Shown: in pieces, positions 26,503 through 36,137 of the stretch
Layout: the number at the start of each line of letters is the position of its first letter
How positions within the stretch are numbered: position 1 is the stretch's first letter
Origin: Hyphomonadaceae bacterium
GTDB taxonomy: Bacteria; Pseudomonadota; Alphaproteobacteria; Caulobacterales; Aquidulcibacteraceae
Length of the DNA stretch: 64,000 bases
Reading direction: 5' to 3'
Assembly: GCA_019753105.1 (NCBI GenBank)
Contig: JAIELJ010000013.1
Coordinates: 78,954-142,953 of the forward strand
Translations under genes and position numbers: made by a program
The notes under the pieces: generated by a model
What the model was told of the DNA's origin: nothing
The model's input: only the letters and a program-made list of their open reading frames with translations
Databases searched by the model: none

Positions 26503-26700
26503 TTACTCCGCTGCGACGAGGCTCCGCTTGGCGCAGGCCATACCGCCGCTAGAAATGCCATCGGCGATCTCCGGGAGGCAGCGCCCGCAACAAGGCTCAC
26601 AGCCATGATGGCCGAGCACCTCTTCCGGACCTTGCGCTCCAGCAGCGATGGCTTCGTCCACCTCTGCGCGAGTCACACCGTTACAATTGCAGACGTACAT
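26503..26700 (-). CDS. bfd: Bacterioferritin-associated ferredoxin
   Basis: A 65-residue [2Fe-2S] protein starting [18 protein letters not shown] at ATG 26700. Cluster ligands are Cys4 and Cys6 at the N-terminus and the C-x2-C pair in the GCEPCCGRC loop; an extra Cys in CCGRC is also present. Bfd reduces the ferric core of bacterioferritin to mobilise iron. A longer in-frame start (26736 or 26727) would add a tail not normal for the family. Confidence 0.92.
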   Translation of the reverse strand: MYVCNCNGVTRAEVDEAIAAGAQGPEEVLGHHGCEPCCGRCLPEIADGISSGGMACAKRSLVAAE

Positions 26701-26780
26701 CCCGCACTTCTCTGTAAGCAAAGACATTTCCGGCAACTGAGAGTCAGCCGCAAAGAAAAGCTAGCCGATCGCGACCGCTC

Positions 26781-26797
26781 CTGCAAGTCATTCGCAG
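26781..26797. promoter_or_regulatory. Possible iron-regulator (Fur-like) palindrome upstream of bfd
   Basis: CTGCAAGTCATTCGCAG is an imperfect palindrome similar in layout to alphaproteobacterial Fur-type boxes (GCAA-N5-TTGC-like). It lies about 80 bases upstream of the bfd ATG and about 60 bases upstream of rimO. Iron control of bfr-bfd is common; the specific site is a guess from shape only. Confidence 0.3.
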
Positions 26798-26855
26798 CAG
26801 CTGGGGAGCCCGCCCCACTCTCCTCATGGCCGTCTCATTCCGGACCTTGGGATAA

Positions 26856-28214
26856 ATGGTGGGTTCAGCTATGAGCCCGGCCTCAATGTCCGCAAAAGCC
26901 CCCACCATCGGCGTCGTCTCGCTCGGCTGCCCCAAGGCCCTCGTCGATAGCGAGCGCATCATCACGCGACTTCGCTCTGAGGGCTATCAGCTCAGCGGCA
27001 GCTACGAAGGCGCCGACCTCGTCGTGGTAAACACGTGCGGCTTCCTCGATAGCGCCAAAGCCGAAAGCCTCGACGCGATCGGCGAAGCGATCGCCGAGAA
27101 CGGCAAGGTCATCGTCACCGGTTGCTTGGGCAAAGAAGAGTCGCTGATCCGCGAAGCGCACCCGAAGGTGCTCGAAGTCACCGGTCCGCACCAATACGAA
27201 GCCGTCGTCGGCGCCGTGCACACGCACCTGCCGCAAGTGCACGATCCGAAAATCGATCTGGTGCCCGAAGGCGGCTTCCGCCTCACGCCGCGCCACTACG
27301 CCTATTTGAAGATTTCCGAAGGCTGCAATAATCGCTGCACCTTCTGCATCATCCCAAGCATTCGCGGCGACCTCGTCTCACGCCCGGCCAACGCCGTACT
27401 GAAAGAAGCAGAGTCGCTGGTGAAAGCCGGCGTCAAAGAACTGCTGGTGATCTCACAAGACACGAGCGCATACGGCGTCGACGTCAAATACGCCGAGAGC
27501 AAATGGAAGGACCGTATGGTCCGCGCCAAATTCTACGATCTCTGCAAAGAGCTCGGCGAGCTCGGCGCCTGGGTGCGCTTGCACTACGTCTATCCGTACC
27601 CGCACGTCGATGAAGTCGTGGGCCTGATGGCCGAAGGCAAAATCCTTCCGTACCTCGACATCCCCTTCCAGCACGCCTCACCAAGCGTGCTGAAAGCCAT
27701 GCGCCGTCCCGCGAACCAGGACAAAGTCCTCGATCGCATCAAGGCCTGGCGCAAAATCTGCCCGGACCTCACCATCCGCTCGAGCTTCATCGTCGGCTTC
27801 CCGGGTGAGACCGAGGACGATTTCGAAACGCTGCTCGATTTCATCGAAGAAGCCGAAATCGATCGCGCCGGCGTGTTCAAATACGAAAACGTCGAAGGCG
27901 CGCCCTCACGCGATCTCCCGGGCCACGTCGATCAAGACGACGTCAACGACCGCTACGATCGCTTCATGGAAGTGCAAACCACACTCGCCCACCAGCGCCT
28001 GCAATCCATGATCGGCAAAACCGTCGACGCCATATGCGACGGCTGGGACGAAGACGCCGAAGCCTACGCCTTCCGCACCAAAGCCGACGCCCCCGAAATC
28101 GATGGCGTCACCTATGTCGATAGCGACGACGAAATCGCCGAAGGCGCGATCCTAAAACTCGAAATCCTCGGCGGCGAAGGCCACGAGATGGTTGGGGCTG
28201 TGGTTGACGATTAA
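26856..28214 (+). CDS. rimO: Ribosomal protein S12 methylthiotransferase RimO
   Basis: A radical-SAM enzyme (about 452 residues) that adds a methylthio group to Asp88 (E. coli numbering) of ribosomal protein S12. The N-terminal UPF0004 domain begins [18 protein letters not shown] with further cluster cysteines in VVNTCGF and VTGCLGKEE. The radical-SAM CxxxCxxC is in [18 protein letters not shown]. The C-terminal TRAM domain follows ([14 protein letters not shown] onwards). [11 protein letters not shown] is characteristic of RimO instead of MiaB. Start could also be ATG 26871 or 26886. Confidence 0.95.
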   Translation: MVGSAMSPASMSAKAPTIGVVSLGCPKALVDSERIITRLRSEGYQLSGSYEGADLVVVNTCGFLDSAKAESLDAIGEAIAENGKVIVTGCLGKEESLIREAHPKVLEVTGPHQYEAVVGAVHTHLPQVHDPKIDLVPEGGFRLTPRHYAYLKISEGCNNRCTFCIIPSIRGDLVSRPANAVLKEAESLVKAGVKELLVISQDTSAYGVDVKYAESKWKDRMVRAKFYDLCKELGELGAWVRLHYVYPYPHVDEVVGLMAEGKILPYLDIPFQHASPSVLKAMRRPANQDKVLDRIKAWRKICPDLTIRSSFIVGFPGETEDDFETLLDFIEEAEIDRAGVFKYENVEGAPSRDLPGHVDQDDVNDRYDRFMEVQTTLAHQRLQSMIGKTVDAICDGWDEDAEAYAFRTKADAPEIDGVTYVDSDDEIAEGAILKLEILGGEGHEMVGAVVDD

Positions 28215-28361
28215 GGCGCTTTGCGCGCCGCAATCCGCGCACCTGCACTGCAGATAAACGCTAGCCCCAAACGCGAACCGGCATCGTCTTTCGCGCCGCT
28301 TTGCTCTACACCGCGTCTTTGCAGAGACGCCCCGCCCTCGTGCGGGGCCTGAAAGATTCCG

Positions 28362-30311
28362 ATGTCCGCCTTCGATCATGTCCATCCCGCGCTCGCCCGC
28401 GCGCTCGCCGAGCGTGGCTTTGAGTCGTTAACGCCGGTGCAGGACGCCGTGCTCGCGGCCGACGTGCAGGAGCGCGATCTCGTCGTCTCAGCCCAAACCG
28501 GCTCCGGCAAAACCGTTGCCTTCGGCCTCACGCTGGGCGCGGCCCTCCTCGGCGAACGCACCCGGTTAGCGCCAGCAGGCGCGCCGTTGGCGCTCATCAT
28601 CGCGCCAACCCGCGAACTCGCCATGCAGGTGCGCGGCGAACTCGAATGGCTGTTCGCACCCGCCGGCGGCCGCATTGCCTCATGTGTCGGCGGCATGGAC
28701 GCGCGTGACGAACGTCGCGCTTTGAACCAAGGCGCACACATCGTCGTCGGCACGCCAGGTCGCCTCGTCGATCACATCCGCCGCGGCTCGCTTGAGATGT
28801 ACGGCCTCCAAACCGTCGTGCTCGATGAAGCCGATGAGATGCTCAATCTCGGCTTCCGCGAAGAGCTCGAACACATCCTCGACGCTTCGCCCGCCGAGCG
28901 CCGCACTTTGATGTTCTCCGCCACCATGCCGCGCGCGATCGAAGTTCTGGCGAAGACCTATCAACGCGATGCAGTCCGCGTCAGCACCGTCACCGGCCAG
29001 AAGCAGCACGCTGACATCGAGTATCGCGCCCTCGTCGCCGCCAAACACGATTCCGAGAACGCCATCTTCAACGTGCTGCGCTACTACAACGCCACTAACG
29101 CCATCGTCTTCTGCGGCACACGCGTCGCGGTCACACACTTGGCGAGCCGCCTCGAAAACCGCGGCATGTCAGTCGTCGCGCTGTCCGGCGAACTTAGCCA
29201 ATCGGCGCGCACGCACGCGCTGCAAGCGATGCGCGACCACCGTGCGCAAGTTTGCGTCGCCACCGACGTCGCCGCGCGCGGGATCGATCTGCCGGACCTC
29301 GAACTCGTCATCCATGCCGATCTGCCGAAGAACACAGAAGCGCTCCTCCATCGCAGCGGCCGCACCGGGCGCGCGGGGCGCAAAGGCGCAAGCGTTCTTA
29401 TCGTGCCGTACCCCGCCCGTCGCCGCACCGAACGCCTGCTCCAAGACGCCAACATCAACGCCAAATGGGGCGAACCGCCCGCCGCCGACGATATCAAGCG
29501 CCGCGACGATGAGCGCTTGCTCGCCGATCCGGTCCTGCAAGACGCGCCGAGCGAAGCCGAGAACGCCATCGTCAACGCGCTGATGGCCGAGCACGATGTC
29601 GAGCGCATCGCCGCCGCCTTCGTGCGCCTCTACCGCAAAGGCCAAGCCGCGCCCGAAGACCTCGCGCCCGCGCCGGCGTTCAACGAAAGCGCTAGCCGCG
29701 GAGAACGCGCCGAACGCACACCGCGTCACGCCGACAATTTCACCAGCGGCATCTGGGTCTCGCTCAACATCGGCCGTTCGCAAAACGCTGAACCGCGTTG
29801 GCTCATCCCGATGATCTGCAAAGCTGGCGGCATCAACAAACGCCAACTCGGCACGATCCGCATACAGCAGCGCGAAACCCACATCGAAATAGACGCAGCC
29901 AGCATCGATAAGTTCTTCTCGAACCTTGGTCAGAACGGCCACATCGAAAAGCAGATCTACGTCACGCGCCTGGACGGCCCGCCGCAAGACACCCGCCCGC
30001 ACCGCGGCGACCGCGCCGAACGCGGCCCCCCGCCACGTGCCGAACGCGGACCATCGCAGCGCGCCGAACGCGGCCCACCACACCGTGCAGAACGCGGTCC
30101 GCCACAGCGCGCCGAACGCGCCGAACGCGCCGAACGCGGACCACCACCGCAACGCGCCGAAGGCGGCCCTCCGCAGCGCAGCGAGCGTCCGCGCGCTGAG
30201 CAAATGCCGCAAAAGCCGCCGCATAAAGCCAAGCACAAGGGCAAGCCGAAGCGCGAAGGCGGTGACGCCCCGCCAGCGCGGCCGAAGCAGAAGTGGCATC
30301 CCGTCGACTGA
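28362..30311 (+). CDS. DEAD-box RNA helicase with DbpA/CsdA-type RNA-binding domain and RG-rich tail
   Basis: A 649-residue RNA helicase. Motifs: Q motif near SLTPVQDAV, I SAQTGSGKT, Ia APTRELA, II LDEADEML, III MFSATMP, and VI HRSGRTGRAGR. After the core comes a DbpA/CsdA-like RRM (SGIWVSLNIGRSQNAEPRWLI region). The C-terminal tail (about residues 550-620) is a run of RAERGPPP/Q repeats, positively charged and probably disordered, then a Lys-rich end. Likely role is ribosome assembly or mRNA remodelling, as in CsdA/DeaD. A GCCCCGC/GCGGGGC hairpin at 28329-28348 sits just before the ATG. Confidence 0.93.
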   Translation: MSAFDHVHPALARALAERGFESLTPVQDAVLAADVQERDLVVSAQTGSGKTVAFGLTLGAALLGERTRLAPAGAPLALIIAPTRELAMQVRGELEWLFAPAGGRIASCVGGMDARDERRALNQGAHIVVGTPGRLVDHIRRGSLEMYGLQTVVLDEADEMLNLGFREELEHILDASPAERRTLMFSATMPRAIEVLAKTYQRDAVRVSTVTGQKQHADIEYRALVAAKHDSENAIFNVLRYYNATNAIVFCGTRVAVTHLASRLENRGMSVVALSGELSQSARTHALQAMRDHRAQVCVATDVAARGIDLPDLELVIHADLPKNTEALLHRSGRTGRAGRKGASVLIVPYPARRRTERLLQDANINAKWGEPPAADDIKRRDDERLLADPVLQDAPSEAENAIVNALMAEHDVERIAAAFVRLYRKGQAAPEDLAPAPAFNESASRGERAERTPRHADNFTSGIWVSLNIGRSQNAEPRWLIPMICKAGGINKRQLGTIRIQQRETHIEIDAASIDKFFSNLGQNGHIEKQIYVTRLDGPPQDTRPHRGDRAERGPPPRAERGPSQRAERGPPHRAERGPPQRAERAERAERGPPPQRAEGGPPQRSERPRAEQMPQKPPHKAKHKGKPKREGGDAPPARPKQKWHPVD

Positions 30312-30329
30312 GGCGCCATCTTCCATCTC

Positions 30330-30963
30330 GTGTGCAATCTCTACTCCATGACCAAATCACGCGAAGCGCTGACGCGCTTACGTCCGCGCCATGCGCGACC
30401 GCACCGGCAATCAGCCACCGCTGCCGGATATTTTTCCCGATCAGCTCGCGCCGGTGGTCCGCACCGCGAAAGACGGCGTGCGCGAAGTCGTCACCATGCG
30501 CTGGGGCTTTCCGCCGCCGTCGGCCGCATCGAAACGCCCCGTCACCAACGTGCGCAACTTGAGCTCAAGCTATTGGCGCAACTGGCTCGACAAGCCCGAG
30601 TTTCGCTGCCTCGTGCCCGCGACAAGTTTCGTCGAATACACCGACACCACGCCAAAGATCGCGCATTGGTTCGCGCTCGGCGCTGACCGCTCGCTCTTCT
30701 GCTTTGCCGGCATCTGGCGGCCTTGGAGCGGCGTGCGCGGCAAGGAAGATGGCGAGCATCTGCTCTTCTCTATCCTCACCACCGATGCGAACGAACTCAC
30801 CAAACCCATTCACGCAGCGGCGATGCCGGTAATGCTCACCGGCGATGACATCGAGACATGGCTGCACGGCTCAGCCGAAGAAGCCCGCGCGCTGGCGAAA
30901 CCATTCCCGGCGGAGCGCATGCAGATCGTGCTTTCCGGCCCGCGCGCCGATCCCGGCGACTAA
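30330..30963 (+). pseudogene. SRAP (YedK/HMCES) family gene with an apparent frameshift
   Basis: SRAP proteins crosslink to abasic sites in single-stranded DNA through an N-terminal Cys2. The N-terminal MCNLYSMTKSREALTRL is encoded from the GTG at 30330 and carries Cys2. The rest of the family (MRDRTGNQPPLPDIFP, the active-site Glu in SFVEYTDT and the His in PIHAAAMPVML) continues in another frame from about 30388. Between them, at 30376-30390, one base too many (or two too few) breaks the frame. A translation from ATG 30391 would lack the catalytic Cys. Either a real mutation or a sequencing error. Confidence 0.75.
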
Positions 30964-31922
30964 GCCGCGAACGACACCACGTTCGAGCGCGCCGTCGTGC
31001 GCGGCAATGTGAGCGTGAACGTCGAGCCGCGCCCCGGGGCGCTGGCAACGCGGATCGAGCCGCCCATCACTTCCAGCAATTGCTTCGTCACTGCGAGCCC
31101 GAGGCCCGCGCCGTCGCGTTCGCGCGTAAACGAGCCATCAGCCTGCACGAACGGCTCGAATATGCGTTCGACATTGCCGCCTGCAATGCCCACGCCGGTA
31201 TCGCTCACTTCGAACGTGAAGCGCTCGGCATCGCCGGATAGGCGCAGCGTAATCGCGCCGTTCTCCGTGAACTTTGCCGCATTGTTGGCGACATTCAGCA
31301 TGCACTGAGTCAAACGCCTCTCATCGATCCAGGCTGATCCGATATGCGGCGCACAGATGGCTTCGACAGTGTTTCCGTTCTGCACCGCCAACGGCCGCAC
31401 CGCCTCGACGACCGCGGCGAATATTGGCGCCAGCTGCGTCTGCCCTGACTCAAGCCGCAACTCGCCGGTTTCGAGTTTGACGTGATCAAGCACCATGTTG
31501 ATCATCGACAGAAGATGATGCGCGGCTGATCGGATGCGTTCGGCATCCGCGCCTATCGTCAGGGATTTGGGGTCTTCCTGGATCAATTCGGAATAACCGA
31601 TGATGGCGTTAAGGGGCGTGCGCAATTCATGGCTCATGCTGGCGAGGAATTGCGATTTCGCCGCGTTTGCGCCGTCAGCGGCGACGCGCGCGATGCGCTC
31701 GTCTGCCAGCGCTACCTGCGCGCGCTGAATTTTTGAGTTCTGGCGGATGAGATAAGCCACGGCCGCAGGCGTCACGAGCAACGCGATCACCGCGGTCATC
31801 ACCGGCGTGTAGGGCGTGTGCCCCGGTGCGATCACGACGTTCACCAGATAATCGACCGCCAACACAACAGCGAGGATGATCGCCGTCAGCACTGCGGTTC
31901 GGATCAGTTGGGCTTTGGTCAT
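30960..31922 (-). CDS. Membrane-anchored sensor histidine kinase
   Basis: A 320-residue kinase from ATG 31922 (MTKAQLIRTAVL). Two N-terminal membrane helices are followed by a short coiled linker (QRAQVALADERIARVAADGANAA), then the HisKA helix with phospho-acceptor His98 in SMSHELRTPLNAIIGYSELI (two segments) and an HATPase domain with NNAAKFTENGAI, DTGVGIAGGN and GAGLGLAVTKQLL. No sensor domain beyond the membrane part and no adjacent response regulator, so an orphan kinase of the DivJ/PleC-like type. Stop overlaps the SRAP stop by four bases. Confidence 0.9.
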   Translation of the reverse strand: MTKAQLIRTAVLTAIILAVVLAVDYLVNVVIAPGHTPYTPVMTAVIALLVTPAAVAYLIRQNSKIQRAQVALADERIARVAADGANAAKSQFLASMSHELRTPLNAIIGYSELIQEDPKSLTIGADAERIRSAAHHLLSMINMVLDHVKLETGELRLESGQTQLAPIFAAVVEAVRPLAVQNGNTVEAICAPHIGSAWIDERRLTQCMLNVANNAAKFTENGAITLRLSGDAERFTFEVSDTGVGIAGGNVERIFEPFVQADGSFTRERDGAGLGLAVTKQLLEVMGGSIRVASAPGRGSTFTLTLPRTTARSNVVSFAA

Positions 31923-31993
31923 GCGCGCTCGCCTACGATTCGTTGGCGCGCGCATGATCGGCGCCAAATCGTAAACAAAGCTGAAGTCACAGG

Positions 31994-32536
31994 TTAGGGC
32001 CGGCGCACCTTCGGCTCGCCCAAGGTCATGAAGATCACCGGGCCTTCGGTCGGCGCGCGATAGACGCCGTGGGCGCCGTTCACTTTCATCGCCAGCGCCG
32101 TCATCTGCCAGGCGTTCTGTTCGTCCATTTTGAGCGACTTGATCGTCAACTCCTCAAGCCCGTGCTTGTGGCCGAACCAGCGCGTGCGCTCCGCATCATT
32201 CCGTAGACGTTGCGCCACCATCGGGTGGTCCCAGGCCCAGCGAAACACTTGGGTTCGCGGATTCCACGCGCCGATGATCTGCACCGGCGCTGTCACCATC
32301 GCGCCATCCTTGCGCTCGAACTGGATGATGCCGGCGTTCTGATCGACCTGCCACGGCGCGGTCTCGATCTTCAGTTTCTTCGCCAGCCAGCGCTGCCGAT
32401 TGAGCAGATCAATCCAGCTCTCGGCCCAGAAGCGGTCAACATCGACCTGTTCGCCGCCCCACGGGACAAGCGCCTGCGACGCGGCGCGCGGCGCTTCCTG
32501 CACATTAGGTTTTGCACGTCGCCTGGCATTGCCCAT
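31994..32536 (-). CDS. DUF6882-like protein
   Basis: A 180-residue soluble protein. The pattern of a strand with FERKDGAMVTAPVQIIGAWNP, then QVFRWAWDHPM, resembles the DUF6882 family (IGTWS-x-W-x-W-x-N type). The basic N-terminus (MGNARRRAKPN) is probably flexible. Function unknown. About 70 bases upstream of the second histidine kinase on the same strand, so cotranscription is possible. Confidence 0.65.
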   Translation of the reverse strand: MGNARRRAKPNVQEAPRAASQALVPWGGEQVDVDRFWAESWIDLLNRQRWLAKKLKIETAPWQVDQNAGIIQFERKDGAMVTAPVQIIGAWNPRTQVFRWAWDHPMVAQRLRNDAERTRWFGHKHGLEELTIKSLKMDEQNAWQMTALAMKVNGAHGVYRAPTEGPVIFMTLGEPKVRRP

Positions 32537-32650
32537 GCGCGTCTAGTTTTCCCCAGCGACCAGCCCGGAATGTGGATAACCAAATTCCCCCGGTCAGGGA
32601 AAGTCATTTCCTAACCGTCATGTTTGTTAAGCGCGGGTCGCTGCGGGCGT

Positions 32651-33421
32651 TTAATCTTGCGGATCGTCTTTCTTGCGACCGCCACGCCCGATCGTCAGCG
32701 CTTTGATCACGCCGCGCATGGTCTGCGCTTCCTGCTGGGTCAAACGCGCGCGCAGGAAGATCGACCGCAAATTGCGCTTCATCAGCGGAGCCTTGTCCAT
32801 CGGATGAAAGAAGCGCCCGTGCTCCAACTCTTGTTCGAGGTGGAGGAAGAGGTTCTCCAACTCCTCCTGCGTTGCCGGCGGGCTGTCTGATTGAAACCAG
32901 GACGGCAGCTCAGTCGCCTGCCGCGCCTCGGCATAAGCAAACGCAAAAACCGCCACCGCATTCGCCAGGTTCAGCGAGGCAAAGCCCGGATTAACCGGCA
33001 ATGTCAGGATCGCATCGGCGCGTGCGATCTCTTCGGTCTCCATTCCAGCCGCCTCGGGCCCGAACATCACCACCGGACGTTCGCCCTGCGCTAAGGCCGC
33101 GCGGATATTGAGCGCCGTCTCACGCGCGCTCCACACCGGCTTTTCCAACCCACGCGGCCGGGCCGTCGCCGCGATAACCAAAGTCGCGTCGGAAAGCGCA
33201 TCTTCCAGCGTCCACTCCACCTTGGCGTTCTTCAGCACCACGTCGGCGCCGACCGCGACCACCTCCGCTTTCGGGTTCGGCCAGCGATCGCGCGGCGAAA
33301 CCAGGCGGAGCGATTTCAGGCCAAAATTCAACAAAACCCGCGCCACCGCGCCGATGTTTTCGCCCATTTGGGGGCGCACCAGACACACAGCCGGCCATTC
33401 CTCCTCGATTGGGGGCGGCAT
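32651..33421 (-). CDS. trmJ: SpoU-type tRNA/rRNA methyltransferase (TrmJ-like)
   Basis: A 256-residue SPOUT RNA 2'-O-methyltransferase. Motifs: RPQMGENIGAVARVLLNFGL (motif 1), VVMFGPEAAGMETEEI (motif 2) and LPVNPGFASLNLANAVAV (motif 3, trefoil-knot SAM site). The C-terminal region (LENLFLHLEQELEHGRFFHP) matches TrmJ, which modifies position 32 of several tRNAs. Start is ATG 33421 (MPPPIEEEWPA) or 33439. Divergent from the small membrane protein gene. Confidence 0.88.
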   Translation of the reverse strand: MPPPIEEEWPAVCLVRPQMGENIGAVARVLLNFGLKSLRLVSPRDRWPNPKAEVVAVGADVVLKNAKVEWTLEDALSDATLVIAATARPRGLEKPVWSARETALNIRAALAQGERPVVMFGPEAAGMETEEIARADAILTLPVNPGFASLNLANAVAVFAFAYAEARQATELPSWFQSDSPPATQEELENLFLHLEQELEHGRFFHPMDKAPLMKRNLRSIFLRARLTQQEAQTMRGVIKALTIGRGGRKKDDPQD

Positions 33422-33460
33422 GTTTCGTGCGCGTGTCATTGGTCGGAGCAATCCTGGTAC

Positions 33461-33841
33461 ATGACGGCGGGTGTCATTTCTCATCGCGGCGCGCCCCGCA
33501 AGCGGGCGCCCTCACGCGGCTGGACCGCGCGACGGCTTTTGGCCGTGGCGCTTACCCTTATAGCGCTTGCTGCGATCATTTGGGTCGCGCCCTATCTGCG
33601 GCCGGCAGCGCCCACGGGCGCCGACCCGATCTTGCCGCCCCAGCCGGTGACGGTTGCTCCGGAACTGCCGCTCCCAACCGCAGCAGAAGCGCCGGCAGCC
33701 GCCGCCCGTCGCGCCCGAGCGCCACAGCGCGCGTCCGGCATCCCGCTCGACGGCCGCCCGGCCAATCCGGGCGAAGACTTCGAAGTGCTCACCGCCTCCG
33801 AGCTTGATGCCATTTCCCAGGCCAGCCCCCGCGGCGAATAG
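33461..33841 (+). CDS. Small single-helix membrane protein of unknown function
   Basis: A 126-residue protein from ATG 33461 (MTAGVISHRGAPRKRAPS): a basic N-terminus, one membrane helix (LLAVALTLIALAAIIWVA), then a Pro/Ala-rich exported segment and a short C-terminal GEDFEVLTASELDAIS motif. No family recognised. It lies 92 bases upstream of icd on the same strand; a functional link is not evident. Confidence 0.6.
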   Translation: MTAGVISHRGAPRKRAPSRGWTARRLLAVALTLIALAAIIWVAPYLRPAAPTGADPILPPQPVTVAPELPLPTAAEAPAAAARRARAPQRASGIPLDGRPANPGEDFEVLTASELDAISQASPRGE

Positions 33842-33933
33842 ATGACGTAAACGAGCACATTCGCCCGTTTGCGCTCCGCCCGCTTGCTGCTACCACCGCG
33901 CCCAATTTCCCGGAACGCGAAAGGTAGCGAGAT

Positions 33934-35151
33934 ATGGCCAAGATCAAGGTCGATAACCCCGTCGTCGACATGGATGGCGACGAGATGACCCGGATCATCT
34001 GGGCGCTGATCAAAGAGCGCCTGATCCACCCCTATCTCGACATCGATCTCAAATATTACGACCTCGGCGTCGAAAGCCGCGACGCGACCAACGATCAGAT
34101 CACGATCGATGCCGCCAACGCGACCAAACAATACGGCGTCGCGGTCAAATGCGCGACCATCACGCCTGACGAAGCGCGCGTGAAAGAGTTCAACCTGAAG
34201 GAAATGTGGAAGAGCCCGAACGGCACCATCCGCAACATCCTCGGCGGCGTCATCTTCCGCGAACCGATCATCTGCAAGAACGTGCCGCGCCTCGTGCCGG
34301 GCTGGACGCAGCCGATCGTCGTCGGCCGTCACGCCTTCGGCGACCAATACCGCGCCACCGATTTCCGCTTCCCTGGCAAAGGCACGCTCACCGTCAAATT
34401 CGTCGGCGAAGACGGCACGGTGATCGAGAAGGAAGTCTTCAAAGCGCCGGGTTCTGGCGTCGCGATGGCGATGTACAACCTCGATGAGAGCATCAAGGAA
34501 TTCGCCCGCTCGTCGTTCAATTACGGCCTGATGAAGAACTACCCGGTCTATCTCTCGACCAAGAACACGATCCTCAAAGCCTATGACGGCCGCTTCAAGG
34601 ATATCTTCCAAGAGATCTTCGACGCCGAGTTCAAAGCCGAATTCGACAAGCGCAAGCTCACGTACGAACACCGCCTGATCGACGACATGGTCGCTTCCGC
34701 GCTGAAGTGGAGCGGCGGCTATATTTGGGCCTGCAAAAACTATGACGGCGACGTCCAGTCCGACACCGTGGCGCAAGGCTTCGGCTCACTCGGCCTGATG
34801 ACGTCCGTGCTGATCACGCCGGACGGCAAGACGATGGAAGCCGAAGCCGCGCACGGCACCGTCACGCGTCACTATCGCCAACACCAAAAAGGCGAGCCGA
34901 CGAGCACCAATTCCGTAGCCTCGATCTTCGCCTGGACGCGCGGCCTCGCCCATCGCGGCAAGCTCGACAACAACCAAGCCCTGATCGACTACGCATTGCT
35001 CTTGGAAAAAATCACCGTCGACACCGTCGAAGCCGGCCAAATGACCAAGGACCTCGCGCTCCTCGTCGGCGATCAACAAGCCTGGCTGACCACCGAAGGC
35101 TTCCTCGATGCGGTGGCCGACAATCTCGATAAGGCGATGGGCAAGGCTTGA
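33934..35151 (+). CDS. icd: NADP-dependent isocitrate dehydrogenase
   Basis: A 405-residue TCA-cycle enzyme converting isocitrate to 2-oxoglutarate and CO2 with NADPH formation. It is the eukaryote-like homodimeric type (class II): [13 protein letters not shown] at the start, [14 protein letters not shown] for isocitrate binding, [28 protein letters not shown] (two segments) with metal ligands, and [16 protein letters not shown] for NADP. Length is typical. An AAAGGTAGCGAG ribosome-binding region precedes the ATG. Its stop lies inside the left arm of a long inverted repeat. Confidence 0.97.
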   Translation: MAKIKVDNPVVDMDGDEMTRIIWALIKERLIHPYLDIDLKYYDLGVESRDATNDQITIDAANATKQYGVAVKCATITPDEARVKEFNLKEMWKSPNGTIRNILGGVIFREPIICKNVPRLVPGWTQPIVVGRHAFGDQYRATDFRFPGKGTLTVKFVGEDGTVIEKEVFKAPGSGVAMAMYNLDESIKEFARSSFNYGLMKNYPVYLSTKNTILKAYDGRFKDIFQEIFDAEFKAEFDKRKLTYEHRLIDDMVASALKWSGGYIWACKNYDGDVQSDTVAQGFGSLGLMTSVLITPDGKTMEAEAAHGTVTRHYRQHQKGEPTSTNSVASIFAWTRGLAHRGKLDNNQALIDYALLLEKITVDTVEAGQMTKDLALLVGDQQAWLTTEGFLDAVADNLDKAMGKA

Positions 35152-35229
35152 TAAAGGAGCGCGGGTCTTCAGACCCGCATTTCCGCGCCGGTGTGTGAAG
35201 TGCGGGTCTGAAGACCCGCGCTCCTTTAT
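35151..35229. repeat. Perfect 29-base inverted repeat with nested palindromes, bidirectional terminator candidate
   Basis: Left arm 35151-35179 and right arm 35201-35229 are perfect reverse complements around a 21-base spacer. Each arm itself contains the palindrome GCGGGTCTTCAGACCCGC. The element spans exactly from the icd stop to the stop of the convergent enoyl-CoA hydratase gene. It ends both genes and has the nested look of a REP/BIME-type element. Termination is inferred; no long U-tract is present beyond the AAAGGAG/CTCCTTT edges. Confidence 0.8.
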
Positions 35230-36104
35230 TCCTTAAACGCCGGCGTCTCCCGCCACGGAAACGTGTCCGGCAAATCCTTCGACACGCGATCCGGATAAAC
35301 CGGCGCGCGCTTCTCCAGGAACGCCGTCACGCCTTCTTTCGCATCGCCCGATTGCCCGCGCGACACCATCCAACGGCTCTCAATGCGATGCGCTTCCATT
35401 GGGTGGCTCGCATCGAGCATGTCCAACATCATGCGCCGCGCGAGAGCCACGGAGACTGGCGCGGTGTTATCGGCGATCTCGCGCGCAAGCGCGTGCGCCG
35501 CGGGCAGAAGCTCATCCGGCTTATGCAGCGAGCGCACCAAGCCGCGCGCCAACGCTTCTTCGCTCATAAACACACGGCCAGTCATCGTCCATTCCATCGC
35601 CGTCTGCACGCCGACGAGACGCGGCAAAAAGTAGGACGACAATGTCTCCGGCACGATCCCGCGCCGCGCGAATACAAACCCCATCTTCGCGCCTTCGACG
35701 GCCAGCCGAATGTCCATCGGCAATGTCATCGTAGCGCCCACGCCGACCGCCGGCCCGTTGATCGCAGCGATAACAGGCTTCAAGCTCTCATAGATGCGGA
35801 TGCCGACCGTCCCGCCGCCATCGCGCTCAGCTGCTGGATCGAACGTCCCGCCACGCGCCGCCGCGCGTTTCTCGTAATCGAACGTCGACCCCGCGCCTGC
35901 GAGATCAGCGCCCGCACAAAACGCACGCCCCTCACCGGTGACGATGACGACCCGCACATCATCGTTGGCGTCCGTCTCATCAAACGCCGCGATCATGTCG
36001 AGCGCCATCTGCGGCGTGAACGCGTTCATCCGGTCAGGCCGATTGAGCGTCAGCGTCGCGACGCCATTGGCGATTTCGAGCTTGATGGTTTCAAAGGCTG
36101 GCAT
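35226..36104 (-). CDS. Enoyl-CoA hydratase/isomerase (crotonase) family protein
   Basis: A 292-residue crotonase-fold protein from ATG 36104 (MPAFETIKLE). Family blocks: GVATLTLNRPDRMNAFTPQM, the oxyanion-hole GRAFCAGADLAG, and INGPAVGVGATMTLPMDIRLA. The Glu of SFVFARRGIVPE (the position of the second catalytic Glu) is present. Likely acts in fatty acid beta-oxidation or a related CoA pathway; substrate unknown. Convergent with icd. Confidence 0.92.
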   Translation of the reverse strand: MPAFETIKLEIANGVATLTLNRPDRMNAFTPQMALDMIAAFDETDANDDVRVVIVTGEGRAFCAGADLAGAGSTFDYEKRAAARGGTFDPAAERDGGGTVGIRIYESLKPVIAAINGPAVGVGATMTLPMDIRLAVEGAKMGFVFARRGIVPETLSSYFLPRLVGVQTAMEWTMTGRVFMSEEALARGLVRSLHKPDELLPAAHALAREIADNTAPVSVALARRMMLDMLDASHPMEAHRIESRWMVSRGQSGDAKEGVTAFLEKRAPVYPDRVSKDLPDTFPWRETPAFKE

Positions 36105-36137
36105 CGATACGGCTCCGCAATGAGCGTTCACGCTAGC

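Noticed and set aside
29169..30326. Antisense open frame of 385 codons across the helicase tail
   Set aside because: Shadow of the RAERGPP repeat DNA; no recognisable domain and the helicase frame is firm.
33592..34776. Long antisense frame across icd and its upstream gene
   Set aside because: Complement of icd codons, without family motifs.
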